64,000 nucleotides of DNA from Rhodocollybia butyracea (taxonomy: Eukaryota > Basidiomycota > Agaricomycetes > Agaricales > Omphalotaceae): positions 124,001 to 188,000 of the forward strand of contig JADNRY010000048.1 in NCBI GenBank assembly GCA_015501585.1, given 5' to 3'. The notes under the pieces were generated by a model. The model was not told the origin of the DNA, did no database searches, and saw nothing but the letters and a program-made list of their open reading frames with translations. This document shows, in pieces, positions 9,470-21,091 of this stretch. Both the position numbers and the translations under genes were made by a program. Every line of letters begins with the position of its first letter. Positions within the stretch are counted from its first letter, which is position 1.

Positions 9470-9995
9470 ATCTTCTGTCAACTGAAAGTTCATCTTACAA
9501 TGTTCAACTGGCAGCGGCCACCTTTGAACGCGCCAATAACATGGAGATAGCGTAGTACGTAGTATACTTACAGGTACACTACTCAGAAGCTCGATAGTTC
9601 ACCTGGTCAGGCTACCCCCTTCATCTTTCTCGGGTAACATGCTTTGCAAAGGCGATTTTCAACCCACAAGTGTCCAAGTTCCTCAAAAGTTCCTGGATGT
9701 CAGTGTGGTTTCCAAATAGAAGAATGTTGCATATGTACCTATGGTCCATTTCGCAATGTCGAACCAACTTGACGTCCTTTCCTATCGGAAAACCGATACG
9801 TTATTCATCCACCACTGCTGCCTCGAAGAATAGATTACGGAGAGGAATTAGTAAGTAGTAGTACTCAGACTGAGAGCAGTTAAAAGCAGCTTCTTCCTAC
9901 CTTCCCTCTACTCAGATCATACCACACCCTGAGGTACGCGATAGACTGCTCGCCGTACTCTTTTCGGAACAACTCACTAGTTATCCTAACTGTTG
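9470..9995 (-). repeat. Direct repeat copy 2 (526 bp)
   Basis: Partner of 8075-8603. Identity ends abruptly at 9995 (gttg), after which copy 2 continues into sequence absent from copy 1. Confidence 0.95.
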
Positions 9996-10140
9996 CAGGA
10001 GAACCTGATATCACAATCACGATCAGCCTTTTCTACAACTTGAACCTCTGTTGCAAACACGTCCACGTGAGTTAGTATCCCTGCTGAATTCTGCGCGTCT
10101 TATGAGCTTTTTGCAAGGAAGGATTACTAGCAAAAGTCAT
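9621..10140 (-). pseudogene. Most complete copy of the repeated unknown family, copy 2
   Basis: Same blocks as copy 1, with a stop at 9621-9623. Upstream of the shared repeat the - strand continues with further coding-like sequence: EVQVVEKADRDCDIRFSCN behind a CAACAG acceptor, and an ATG at 10140 opening MTFASNPSLQKAHKTRRIQQ. I could not join these into one frame with certainty, so it may be a working small gene of three or four exons or a decayed one. Its putative ATG overlaps the start codon of the + strand gene at 10139. Function unknown. Confidence 0.4.
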
Positions 10141-11168
10141 GTCAGCTTTTATTTCAGTCATCTCCGCTATCAGCAGTATCATCACTGTGGTCAACGCTTT
10201 CCAAGACCTTTTTCCGTATGGGTCAAAAAATCAGATATCACTCCAGGATTTTGCAGGTCTACTGCGGCAGGAGAATGTGCGTTTCTTTACCGAGGTTGAA
10301 GCCGCACGGCTCCAGAGCACCCGGCTCAGCTTCTATGATGTATGGCTGCCCGCCATTTCTAAACGGACGACCATCACTCCTGGCGATCTTAACCTCCCCA
10401 CTGGTGAATTCTACCATGTTTATCCCCAACTTCGCGACGCCATCCGGGATGTCCATATGCGTGTCGAGACCCTCGCCGCTGTGTTCCGCGCGAACACCAC
10501 TGCGCTGCACGTTGATGACTTTCTGCGGGGTCTGTTTCTTCTGATGGAGCTTTACGGCCTGCTCCTGCACATGCATGCCGTGTGGGCGACGCTCAGGCGC
10601 GTCGAGGTCGGTGCGGCTACATTTGATGACCCGCGGCTCAACGTTGAAACTCGGTACGCCATCACCTACACGAGCTCCGCCCAAGCCTTTGTCCGGGAAA
10701 TGCTCGATCTGGTGTGGAAGCTGCGCACTGCCAGCGTTGGGAATACTCAAAGCGAGTACAAGTATATTGGTGCTGGGTCGCGACCGTCGTACTACTACAT
10801 CTATACGTTTTAACGACACATATTCTCCGCTCGGCAACCCGCCGTTCCGGTATAACCTCCTCCGCCTTCCCAACTCGTATAGAAGGGATACCCTCAGTGA
10901 TGATAACGCATCATCCTGGATATCACAGGCTCGCAATGGTCACATAAATAGTGTTCGGGCGCTGTACGACACCGTGACGCAGGATGGCCCAAAGTTCTTA
11001 GGGGAGATGGACAAGCTTATGAGTATGTTGGATGCTAGATTGGTGCGGCAGGGAGGAGTACGGGGGTTGAATAAGCTGCATGGCGTCGATGACGTCTATA
11101 ACTCGGAGAAGGAGGAGAAGGAGGCATTGTTGGAGATATCTAAGGATGGTGACGAAGAGGCAACTTAA
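10139..11168 (+). CDS. Unrecognised protein, two frames joined by an intron or frameshift
   Basis: The ATG at 10139 opens 224 codons: a hydrophobic N-terminal segment (SAFISVISAISSIITVVNAF, possibly membrane-active or amphipathic), then a helical region with VRFFTEVEAARLQSTRLSF and LRDAIRDVHMRVETLAAVF. The frame closes at 10811-10813. A second frame shifted by one carries an equally coding-like tail (YSPLGNPPFRYNLLRLPNS, ASSWISQARNGHINSVRAL, EKEEKEALLEISKDGDEE) to a stop at 11166-11168. An intron from 10756 (GTACAAG) to 10882 (TATAG), 127 nt, would join the frames but skip part of the tail. A one-base frameshift is the alternative. The G+C content looks higher than in the flanks. The gene lies between repeat copy 2 and a fourth partial copy. 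No family recognised. Confidence 0.55.
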
Positions 11169-11519
11169 CTCAGTTGTTCTGTTCGCAGTAATTTACTGCT
11201 GTCTGCAGGCATGATTAAAGATGTTTGTATCGTTTTTACTATCTCTTTTCGTACCATTTTGGGGCTTGTTTTTGTGCTTTGAAGTTCATTTTGTACTTAT
11301 TTCTCCTGATATTAGTTTTGGGTATCCTTTTACTACTTATATCTGCCTCAGACTTGTACATTACTGTTTTATTTATCAGTCATGATATCAGAAAATGAAT
11401 ACGTTATTCACCCACCGACTGCTGTCTCAGAGAATAAGCCAGGGAGAGCAATTAGTAAGTAACACTCAGCAGCCATTGTAATAGCTTCAGCTGGCACTAA
11501 GTTACATTCACCCTAATAA
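11169..11519. repeat. Intergenic with a fourth, partial repeat copy (11389-11470)
   Basis: At about 11389-11470 the sequence resembles the intron-acceptor part of repeats 1 and 2 (shared tacgttattcaycca, ctgctg, agagaat and attagtaagta blocks with several mismatches). The rest of the stretch is T-rich and holds no gene; it likely includes the 3' ends of the flanking genes. Confidence 0.6.
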
Positions 11520-13638
11520 TTAAGCTCCCCAAGATTTCCAATCAAACCCTGTATTTTGTCGCTTCGGGTTAGCATTACTATGGATCCTGGAGTCCGTTTC
11601 CGGGAACGGGGGAAAAAGTCCAAACCCCTCAGAATGGCCACTGGAAGCAGAAGCATCGCTACTCGCCATTCGCTCCATAATCTTCTTGATATTTCCATCT
11701 TTCCTCGGTGGGAGGGAGTTCCTCCGAATCTGGTCTCCAGAGTTTAAAGTAGAGCTCGAAGCAGGAAGACTCGCTCTACCGCTTCCTTTCCTAGACTCCA
11801 TCGATCCTTTCAACTTTCTCATTTCATCAGGAGGAAGTTCAGGCACGCGTACACTCGATATTGGTTTGAGAGGTCGCGTTGGTAGCGTGGAATTCGTCTC
11901 GGCTGTCAACGGATTCGTCGTAGTCGTTTCTCGAGTTGGTAACGACGAAATCAGGGTCGGGGAAGAAGTGGGAAGTTGATGTGTTTGAGAAATGGCTGCT
12001 GTTGCACCCTTGGTTGAATCAGAACGTCGGAAGGGATTCCTCCTTGCAGACTCGGTATTGGCTGGACCTGGGCATTCTCCGTTTCCACGTTGTCAACTTT
12101 AATTTTCTCCGGTTTGGTGACAAGCCGGGTGGTGGTTGTACTCGGGGTACCATCGAAAGTATTCATGGAATCCCGGCTCTGGTTACTTGGGTGTTTGCGG
12201 GCACCAAGCTTTTGCTTTGATTGGAAATTTGCGATTATCTGCATCCTATTAAGATGTGATGTGTTAACGCGCGCTGCCTCGACTGCGGGCCGGAAGCTCT
12301 ATTGCTCGAGAGTGTATCTGAATAGTTAGACTTGGTAATAGGAGGAGGAGCGTGGTCGGTATGCCATCGAGGAGGTGAACGATAAAGCATCAACGGGGAA
12401 ACTTTCGTGTTCAATATGGATTGGTCTGATAGTTTTCGTTTCTTTGTAGGGCGGTTAGAACCAGAATCGTCAAATTTTTGCCAGACTGAATTACGGCGTA
12501 GGGTGATCATTTCTCGATAGTTATAGTCCGAGTAATATTTCTCCGCAGAATACCCGTACTGTGCAAACCGAGAAGGGCGTGACAAAGGGACTTTGGCAGG
12601 AGCATAGAAATTACGTATTTTTTGGCGCTTGGCCTGCTCGCTAGATTCTGTTTCCGCCACAGATTGCATGTAATCTGCGGGGGGATCATGTGATATCACA
12701 GTACTAGTGTTCGGGGAGAATGTGAAGGCTTTGTCCTGAATTTCGACAGCAGGTTGTGTAGCTGGATGGTCACGATATGGACGGAATTCGAATTTGTTGA
12801 TGTGAAGCTGGAATATTGTCGGAGAAGAGTGGAAATCGACAGTAGTATTCCTCAGCAAAGAGAAGCTCACAGTGAGAGGGGTAGGATGATAGAGTAACGC
12901 TAATGACGACTGCTCAAGGCAGGCTGAGGACCATTCGGAAAAGGGTACAGGAATAGTAGTTGGATCGATAGATGTTCCGCGCAGATCTACACACAGACTC
13001 ACCTTAATCGGAGAACATGGAACCAACAAGGGACACGTACCAACTACGGAAAGCAGAGAAAGCTCCCGGAGAGCTTTGAAAATCGTTTGATCAATCGCTT
13101 TACAGCCTCGTAAGCGAATTATGCGAAGGCCCCAGGGACCACTAGAGTCCAAATCGTCGGCTGAGATTGGAGGTAGCCATAATTTCCTCAATCCCCAAGA
13201 TGAAAGTCCAGTGTGCGACGCGTCGAATGCTATCAGAGATGCAAAGGGTTTTATATTTAGCACCGTGTTATCTGAGAGCTGGGGACATCCTGGGAGTTCC
13301 AGAATCGTGACGAGGGAGAATGAAGGCGTAGATTGTATCTGCTGTAAGAGAGGAAGATGGGTATGTTTAAGTGCAATAGAGTAGTTTATGAATGTTTCGG
13401 GCAACGACGATGAATATATCTGGACAAGGGTTGCCCAGAGACATGGGTCAACTGCTGAAAGGTCGAGTGAACAGTCAGGTCCGTTATAAGATGGGATGAG
13501 AGCTTTCAAAATGTCAAATTCTGAGATATCTCGGGGTTTCACGTAGGTCAACGCGAGATTTTGAGGAATCTGGTCTGGAAAGGACGCGACTTTCAGAATA
13601 CAAAGGCAGGCTAGCGTCGGCACATGGTGGAAAGCCAT
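11520..13638 (-). CDS. F-box/LRR-like protein with disordered C-terminal half
   Basis: I chose the ATG at 13638 (MAFHHVPTLACLCILKVAS); the open frame upstream of it has no other ATG. About residues 95-240 show leucine-rich repeat character (VTILELPGCPQLSDNTVL, SLIAFDASHTGLSSWGLRKL, LRIIRLRGCKAIDQTIFKAL, CVDLRGTSID), as in F-box/LRR substrate receptors. The N-terminus may be a weak F-box. The C-terminal half is Ser/Pro/Lys-rich with nuclear-signal-like clusters (RPTKKRKLSDQ). Two further - strand segments, about 11951-12244 and 11520-11909 (ending FDWKSWGA), continue the disordered tail after introns whose exact borders I could not fix. Partner unknown. It shares a 209-bp divergent promoter with the glucan synthase gene. 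Confidence 0.65.
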
Positions 13639-13847
13639 AAATCCAGGGCCGGCCGCAGCAGCCAAATTAGGATTTGGGCACGTGGATCACCAAGCAACAC
13701 TGGTTACTGCTCCAATAATAATAACCACCTCAACTCTTCCCACTCCGTTTTCCTTCTGACGCATAGCTCGACGCAAAAAAGTCATTCGCTCTTTTCTAAT
13801 ACTTAACTTCTTGCTACGCCTGTCTCTTCTTTTTCTTCTGCTGCGTC
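13639..13847. promoter_or_regulatory. Divergent promoter, LRR-like gene / glucan synthase
   Basis: This 209-bp gap between two start codons facing away from each other must hold both promoters. The glucan synthase side is strongly C/T-rich (ttcttctttttcttctg just before the ATG), a common feature of highly expressed fungal genes. Confidence 0.5.
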
Positions 13848-16800
13848 ATGAATCATCCTGGGTACGGCCAGGCAAATCCCTTCGACGGCAATAGTCTGCC
13901 TCCTTTATATCCTCAGCCTCGTTATGGCGAACAGGAAGCCCTAGATCCTTTTGGCTCCCAAAATTCGAGTACCACACGTCTTGCTGGTAGCCCGGGCTAC
14001 GACCTGAATACTCGTCAGTTATATACCGCTCTCTTCCCTTTCTGTATTCTTAATCTAGTCCGTTTACAGCTGGTCCAGATTACAACCAACAATATGCATC
14101 TTCAGTAGATTCTCATTCCAGTTATCCCAGTATTTCTCCTTTTGCGGACCCTGGGCTTGGTACCGGCGAGCCGTATCCTGCCTGGTCTGCAGATCGTCAA
14201 ATCCCCATGTCAACCGAGGAAATAGAGGACGTTTTCATCGATTTGACGCAAAAGTTTGGTTTCCAGAAGGATTCCATGCGCAACATGGCAAGTTTTCTTT
14301 CTCTACCTATTTAGCTCCGTTCTCATGTTTCTCACAGTTTGATTTTCTCATGCACTTGCTCGACTCGAGGGCATCCCGTATGACCCCGAACCAAGCTCTT
14401 TTAACGCTTCACGCTGACTACATTGGTGGTCAACATGCAAACTACCGCAAGTGGTACTTTGCTGCCCAACTGAATCTTGACGACGCCGTTGGCCAATCAC
14501 AGAATCCCGGTGTGTCGCGCCTCAAGTCTGTCAAGGGCAAAGGAAAGACCAAGCATCTCGATTCCGCTCTGAATCGCTGGCGGAATGCCATGAATAACAT
14601 GTCGCAGTATGACCGGCTGCGACAGCTTGCACTCTTTTTGCTTTGTTGGGGTGAAGCTGGGAACGTTCGTTTTGTCCCAGAGACTCTCTGCTTCATCTTT
14701 AAATGCGCCGATGACTATTACCGAAGTCCAGAGTGCCAGAATAAAGTCGAGCCAGTGCCAGAGGGCTTGTACCTAAACACTGTTATCAAGCCCTTGTACA
14801 GATTTATGCGTGACCAGGGATATGAAGTCGTGGATGGAAAATTTGTCAGAAAGGAAAAGGATCATGACGAAATCATTGGTTACGACGATATCAACCAACT
14901 GTTCTGGTATCCGGAGGGATTAGCCAAGATAATTCTCACTGACAATGTGTGTGATTGTGGATCTCTTCGTTTTGCTGTTCTAATTACATCACGTAGAGTC
15001 GACTGGTTGATCTTCCACCTCCTCAGCGCTTCATGAAGCTCGGTCGTGTGGATTGGAATCGGGTTTTCTTCAAAACTTACTTTGAGAAGCGTTCCGTGTC
15101 ACACCTTCTCGTCAACTTTAATAGGATCTGGATTCTGCACGTCTCCGTCTACTACTTCTATACGGCTTTCAATTCACCTAGAGTCTATGCCCGAAAGGCA
15201 CCATTTCCCCTTCACCCCAAATGCAATGGTCTGCTGTTGCCCTTGGGGAGCTGTCTCTACTGGTATCATGATTCTCGCCACTTTGGCCGAGTTTAGCTAC
15301 ATCCCAACAACGTGGAATAACGCCTCTCACCTAACTACTCGCCTCATCATACTCTTAGTCATTTTAGCACTTACGGCGGGGCCGACGTTCTACATCGCTT
15401 CGGTTGATGGTCGACCCAACCTCAGTCAGGTTCCTCTCATTCTCGCAATCGTCCAGTTCTTCATATCTGTGGTGGTAACAGTCGCATTTGGTATAATCCC
15501 CTCAGGCCGAATGTTTGGTGATCGTGTCGCTGGGAAAGCGAGGAAATATATGGCTTCGCAAACTTTCACTGCTTCTTACCCTACACTGGACCGTAATGCC
15601 CGCGTTGCATCTATTCTTCTCTGGGTTCTGATTTTTAGTTGCAAATTCGTCGAATCATATTTTTTCCTGACCACATCTTTCTCGTCTCCTATTGCGGTCA
15701 TGGCAAGGACCAAAGTACAGGGTTGCACTGATAGGCTTTTTGGTAATGCGCTTTGCTCGAACCAAGTCCCATTCGCTTTGGCAATCATGTATCTCATGGA
15801 TTTGGTGTTGTTCTTCTTGGACACGTATCTGTGGTACATCATTTGGTCTGTAGTTTTCAGCATTGGGCGCAGTTTCAGTCTAGGCTTGAGTATCTGGACT
15901 CCTTGGAAGGATATTTTCACGAGGCTACCGAAGCGGATTTACGCAAAGCTACTCGCGACTGCTGAAATGGAGGTCAAATACAAGCCAAAGGTTCGGTTGC
16001 TCTCTATGCGCTGAGTGTTTGTACTGACTTCTTTTTCGAAGGTTTTGGTCTCTCAGATCTGGAATGCGGTAATTATATCGATGTACCGAGAGCATCTGCT
16101 GTCCATCGATCATGTTCAGCGCCTTCTCTATCACCAGGTCGATGGACAGGATGGGCGCAGATCCCTCCGTGCCCCTCCTTTCTTCACACACCAGACGGGT
16201 AACAATGCATCATTCTTCCCTCCTGGTGGTGAAGCTGAACGTCGTATCTCCTTCTTTGCCTCTTCCCTCACCACTGCTATTCCGGAGCCCCTCCCTGTCG
16301 ACGCCATGCCTACATTTACTGTCCTCGTCCCTCATTATTCCGAGAAGATTCTGCTTAGTCTTCGAGAGATCATTCGAGAAGAAGATCAGAACACTCGTGT
16401 CACAATTCTGGAATATCTCAAACAATTACACGCAGTGGAATGGGACAATTTTGTCAAAGACACAAAGATCTTGGCAGAGGAGATGGATGGCGATACTGGA
16501 AGTATGCATGGTCACAATGAGAAAGCGGCAGCCAAAGTTGACGATCTTCCATTCTACTGCATCGGTTTCAAGACTTCATCCCCCGAATATACTCTACGTA
16601 CCCGGATTTGGGCATCCCTGCGTGCCCAAACTTTATACCGAACGGTTTCTGGAATGATGAACTACTCCAAAGCTGTCAAGCTGCTATATCGTGTCGAGAA
16701 TCCGGATATTGTCCACAACTTTGCGGGTAACACTGAGCGGCTCGAGCGTGAGCTGGAGAGAATGTCCAGACGCAAATTTAAATTCACCATTTCCATGCAA

Positions 16801-19589
16801 CGCTTCTCTAAATTCAACAAAGAGGAGCAAGAAAATGCGGAGTTCTTGCTACGTGCATACCCCGATTTGCAGATTGCCTATTTGGATGAGGAACCGGGAC
16901 CCAAGGATGCTGAAGCGAAGTTATTTTCGGTGCTAATCGATGGTCATTCTGAACTCGATGAGGAGTCCGGGAAGAGGAAGCCCAAGTTCCGCGTCGAACT
17001 TCCTGGAAACCCGATTCTTGGCGATGGAAAATCCGACAACCAAAACCATGCCATGATCTTCTACCGAGGAGAATATTTGCAACTCATCGATGCCAATCAG
17101 GATAACTACCTCGAAGAATGTTTGAAGATCCGGAACATTCTCGGCGAGTTCGAAGAGTACTCGGTATCCAGCCAGAGCCCGTATGCACAATGGGGCCACA
17201 AGGAGTTTAAGAAAGCCCCAGTCGCAATCGTCGGTACTCGTGAATATATTTTCTCAGAAAACACTGGTGTTCTTGGGACATTGCTGCTGGCAAGGAACAG
17301 ACATTCGGTACCATGACGGCTCGTGCGTTGGCCTGGATTGGGGGAAAACTACATTATGGACATCCCGATTTCCTGAACGCCACATTCATGAATACTCGTG
17401 GGGGTGTGTCCAAGGCTCAGAAAGGATTACACCTTAACGAGGATATCTTTGCTGGTATGAATGCTTTTGGTCGTGGTGGTCGTATCAAGCACTCGGAATA
17501 CTATCAATGTGGTAAAGGTCGTGATCTCGGTTTCGGTACCATTTTGAATTTCCAAACCAAGATTGGAACTGGTATGGGTGAACAGATGCTCAGTCGAGAG
17601 TATTATTACCTAGGCACTCAACTTCCTATTGACCGATTCCTCACCTTCTACTATGGCCACCCTGGTTTCCACGTCAACAACATCCTCGTTATATACTCAA
17701 TCCAAATCTTCATGCTTACATGTATGTTTCATTGTCTTTTTGTCCGACAGATTTTGCTTATATTGGTTTCTAGTGGTTTATCTCGGTACACTCAACAAAG
17801 AGCTGCTTATTTGCAAGGTCGATTCGTCAGGTAACCCCATCCCTGGACAGCCCGGATGTTACATTCTGGAACCGGTATTTGACTGGATCAAGCGCTGTAT
17901 AGTTTCCATCTTCCTGGTGTTCATCATTGCTTTCCTTCCTCTATTTCTGCAGGGTAAGTGTCCTTTTTCACCAGTAGAAATTTCTCAGTATTGATCTTGT
18001 CATATTAGAATTGGTTGAGCGTGGGACTGGCAAAGCGCTAATGCGTCTAGGAAAGCATTTCCTGTCTCTGTCACCCCTCTTTGAGGTGTTCTCCACGAAT
18101 ATATATTCGCAGTCCATTCTAAGTAACTTGACCTTTGGTGGAGCTCGTTACATTGCTACTGGTCGTGGCTTTGCCACAACCCGTATCAGCTTCAGCATCC
18201 TTTACTCACGGTTTGCTGGCCCGAGCATCTACATGGGCATGCGAAATCTCCTCCTCCTTCTCTACGCCACCTTGACTGTATGGATGCCGCACTTGATTTA
18301 CTTCTGGATTTCAATCTTATCCCTTTGCATTGCGCCTTTCTTATTCAACCCCCACCAGTTCTCCTATGTTGATTTCATTATTGACTACCGCGAGTTCCTT
18401 CGCTGGATGTCCCGTGGAAACTCGAGAACAAAGGCTAGCAGCTGGTATGGCTACTGTCGTCTTTCTCGTACCATGATCACTGGATACAAGAAAAAGAAAC
18501 TCGGCCATCCTTCAGAAAAACTATCGGGTGATGTTCCTCGTGCAGGCTGGAAGACTGTCATATTTTCTGAAATTATATGGCCGGTTTGCATTGCAATTAT
18601 CTTTATTATTGCCTACATGTTTGTCAAATCGTTCCCTGTCGATGGCGTGCTGCCTCCTAGTCCACTTATCCGCATTGGTATCATTGCCCTGGGTCCCGTG
18701 GTTTGGAATGCTGCTGTGTTATTAGCCCTTTTCTTCATTTCCCTTATGCTTGGGCCCATGATGGATTCATGGGCTAGATTCGCGTCGTTCATGGCAGCGA
18801 TCGCTCACATGCTCGCATTATTAGGAATCATTGCGTTTTTCGAGTTCTTCGTACGTGCCATCAAGATATACTCATCTTTTGCGTTCTCCTAATTTTTCTC
18901 TAGTGGTTTTTGGAGCTTTGGGATGCTTCCCATGCTGTACTCGGAGTTATATGTATCATCGCGGTTCAAAGGGCGATTCAAAAGATCCTTATCGCGGTTT
19001 TCCTTACTCGTGAGTATAAACATGACGAGACTAACCGCGCATGGTGGACTGGTAAATGGTATGGAAGAGGTCTTGGTAATTCGGCCATGTCGCAACCTGC
19101 TCGAGAATTCATTGTCAAAATCGTGGAGATGTCGTTGTGGAGTTCAGATTTCTTGCTTGGCCACCTCCTTCTCATTGTGTTGACACCTCCTGTTCTCATT
19201 CCGTTTGTCAACCAACTCCATTCGACTATGTTGTGTGAGTAGCATTTTCTGGTTGATTTTCAGCACCTAACGCAACGATGCAGTCTGGCTTCGTCCTTCC
19301 AAACAGATACGTGCACCTCTGTTCTCTACCAAGCAGAAACGAACACGGCGTTGGATTGTACGTGGTTCAACTAGTCTATGATACTCTCGTCTAACGCATA
19401 TTCTTTTCAAACCTAGGTTATCAAGTACACAATCATCTACATTCTTGTTGTTGCTTTCCTAGTCGCTCTGATTCTTTTGCGTATGTCCTTTTTCTCGTCT
19501 TGTACATATACATCGCTAACCCTTGTTTATTAGCTGCCTTGTTCCGAAACGATATCAAGTTCAATTGCTCGATTTGCAAGTCCATCTAA
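13848..19589 (+). CDS. FKS1: 1,3-beta-D-glucan synthase catalytic subunit (three frame breaks in the assembly)
   Basis: Makes cell-wall beta-1,3-glucan from UDP-glucose in the plasma membrane (GT48 family, target of echinocandins). The ATG at 13848 opens a Pro/Tyr-rich cytosolic N-terminus; then the FKS1 domain ([35 protein letters not shown]), a first membrane block, the GT48 region ([80 protein letters not shown]) and a long C-terminal set of membrane helices, ending FNCSICKSI. Introns are about 50 nt. The second uses GC..AG (14288-14337). The predicted product is about 1,760 aa, normal for basidiomycetes. One base is missing at each of three places: about 15191 (ccc for cccc), about 15245 (gggg for ggggg) and about 17275 (ggg for gggg). 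Restoring each single base gives unbroken homology, so sequencing or assembly error is the likely cause. Confidence 0.93.
14288..14337 (+). other. GC-AG intron in the glucan synthase gene
   Basis: The exon ends ..SMRNM at atg and the next exon begins [13 protein letters not shown], which is the conserved join in this family. The intron starts gcaagt and ends tcacag, 50 nt. No GT donor in the neighbourhood keeps the frame. Confidence 0.85.
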
Positions 19590-21091
19590 TGATTTATCAT
19601 ACACTTTTTCTTGTTTTTCATGAATACATCTTTCATACCTGACTGTCATTGCTCAGTGTAAATACGACTTCGCTGCGTTTGGACCAGTGTTTTCGTTGTA
19701 ATCCAGGGACATTAAAACTCTATAATTATTTAATACCAGTATCCCTCGGGTGGTTTGCAAGTTTTAGTTTAAAAGTCGTTCGGTCTCGTATGTACCTTGC
19801 AAGCTTAACGCCTGGAAGGGGACGACAATGAGTCTGCCCGATAGTGCCAAGAGGCTATACTAGTGATGAGAGTCGCCGACACCTAGGCAACGTTCCACAA
19901 AAAAAACAAAATTCCCACTACGGTGCCATGGTCACTATCAGTAATAACTGGGCACAAAGCGGGCATCTAAACCGGTTCATGGATCACTGCCGTGGAGGCT
20001 TATGTCGGCTCATGCCAAATTAGGACATGCCGGCGCACATGACCTACCGGCCTGATAATTTGTTCTCACGCCTTACTCGTTCCTCGTACTTCCCTCTTTT
20101 GAGCTTGTTTTGAGCTCATTTTTAACGAATTTATCATGCTAAGAACCCCAAAGCCCTGATAATACACTATATTATTGATTTCTGAGCTCTACAACCACAA
20201 GCTATGCAGTGAAGCAACAGCAGACACTGGATTCTGTACTAGTAGTACTTAGTACCTACAATTAGCCCTTGCAATGGCTGCCAAGCAGGCCCAAAAATTA
20301 ATACATACACAGCTAGAATTAGCTTGCAGTGCTGTGCCGTCTTGAAGGTCATGAACTTGGCTGCAACTTACTACAAAACATCAAGTCTTTATCCAGTTTT
20401 TATCTATCTAATTGGCTGAAGAGAGCCTGAGCCATTCAATTTTAGGCTGTAAAAACACCTTTTCGCTCATTTTCGGCGCTGCGTGTGCAAAGATAACATC
20501 AGAATGCTCAAACTCGAGTCGTTCCTCGACGCGTTCGCGTAATGACGACACGCGCTGCACGTGGAAAACTGCCCATTTGGCCGTCTGACACAATTTCAGC
20601 TGTGTCATCTTGAAAATGATTGGCCGGGCTTAAGTCCAATGGGGCAGGTGCTTCACATGGCATAAACTTGAAATCAGCTTGCACCCGCCAAACACGATTT
20701 TCAACGCTTTTTCAAAAATTGAGCTGTCAGGGCAATTCTAAGCTAAAATTTCTTGGATCCTTGTAGATTAATACTAGAGGTATATCTCTCTCTTTTCTCT
20801 CTTTTTTCTCTCTTTTTCAAACTTGAAAAACTTGAAAAAACCACAGTCTCCACAGACATAAACCATAAGCCTCTAAACCAAGCTTTTTCAAAATCATTAG
20901 TCGTCGTTGGAGTAGGGGATTGTGGCATTCCGGGCCGGAGTTCGCCATCAATAGCATTGCATGCATGTTTGTAGCCACTCTGACTCAGTTGTATTCACTC
21001 TGCGAGTACTTCTCATTGAGTGGGATCCCCCACCTCATTGTTCTGGTCCATATCGCTCATACAGCGCGTCCATACTATTCTTAGATGGAAA
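19590..21091. other. Intergenic, 1.5 kb, no gene seen
   Basis: Contains the 3' end of the glucan synthase gene and the promoter of the BTB gene. A pyrimidine tract of repeated ctctttt units lies at about 20779-20818, and a short acttgaaaa duplication follows at about 20819-20837. I found no coding frame with family features on either strand. Confidence 0.5.

Noticed and set aside
8278..9858. Two identical + strand frames of 62 codons (8278-8466 and 9670-9858)
   Set aside because: They are identical only because the DNA is a recent direct repeat. The - strand carries the coding-like sequence, shown by the diverged third copy, which conserves the - strand protein and not the + strand one.
10259..10936. 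225-codon - strand frame opposite the unknown gene
   Set aside because: The + strand frame begins with an ATG and has balanced composition and a hydrophobic N-terminus. The - strand one looks like its shadow in GC-rich sequence. Not fully excluded.
15033..15296. Reading the glucan synthase frame shift near 15190-15250 as an intron
   Set aside because: No usable GT..AG pair fits, and both frames and the short one between them match the family protein without a gap, so single-base losses explain it better.
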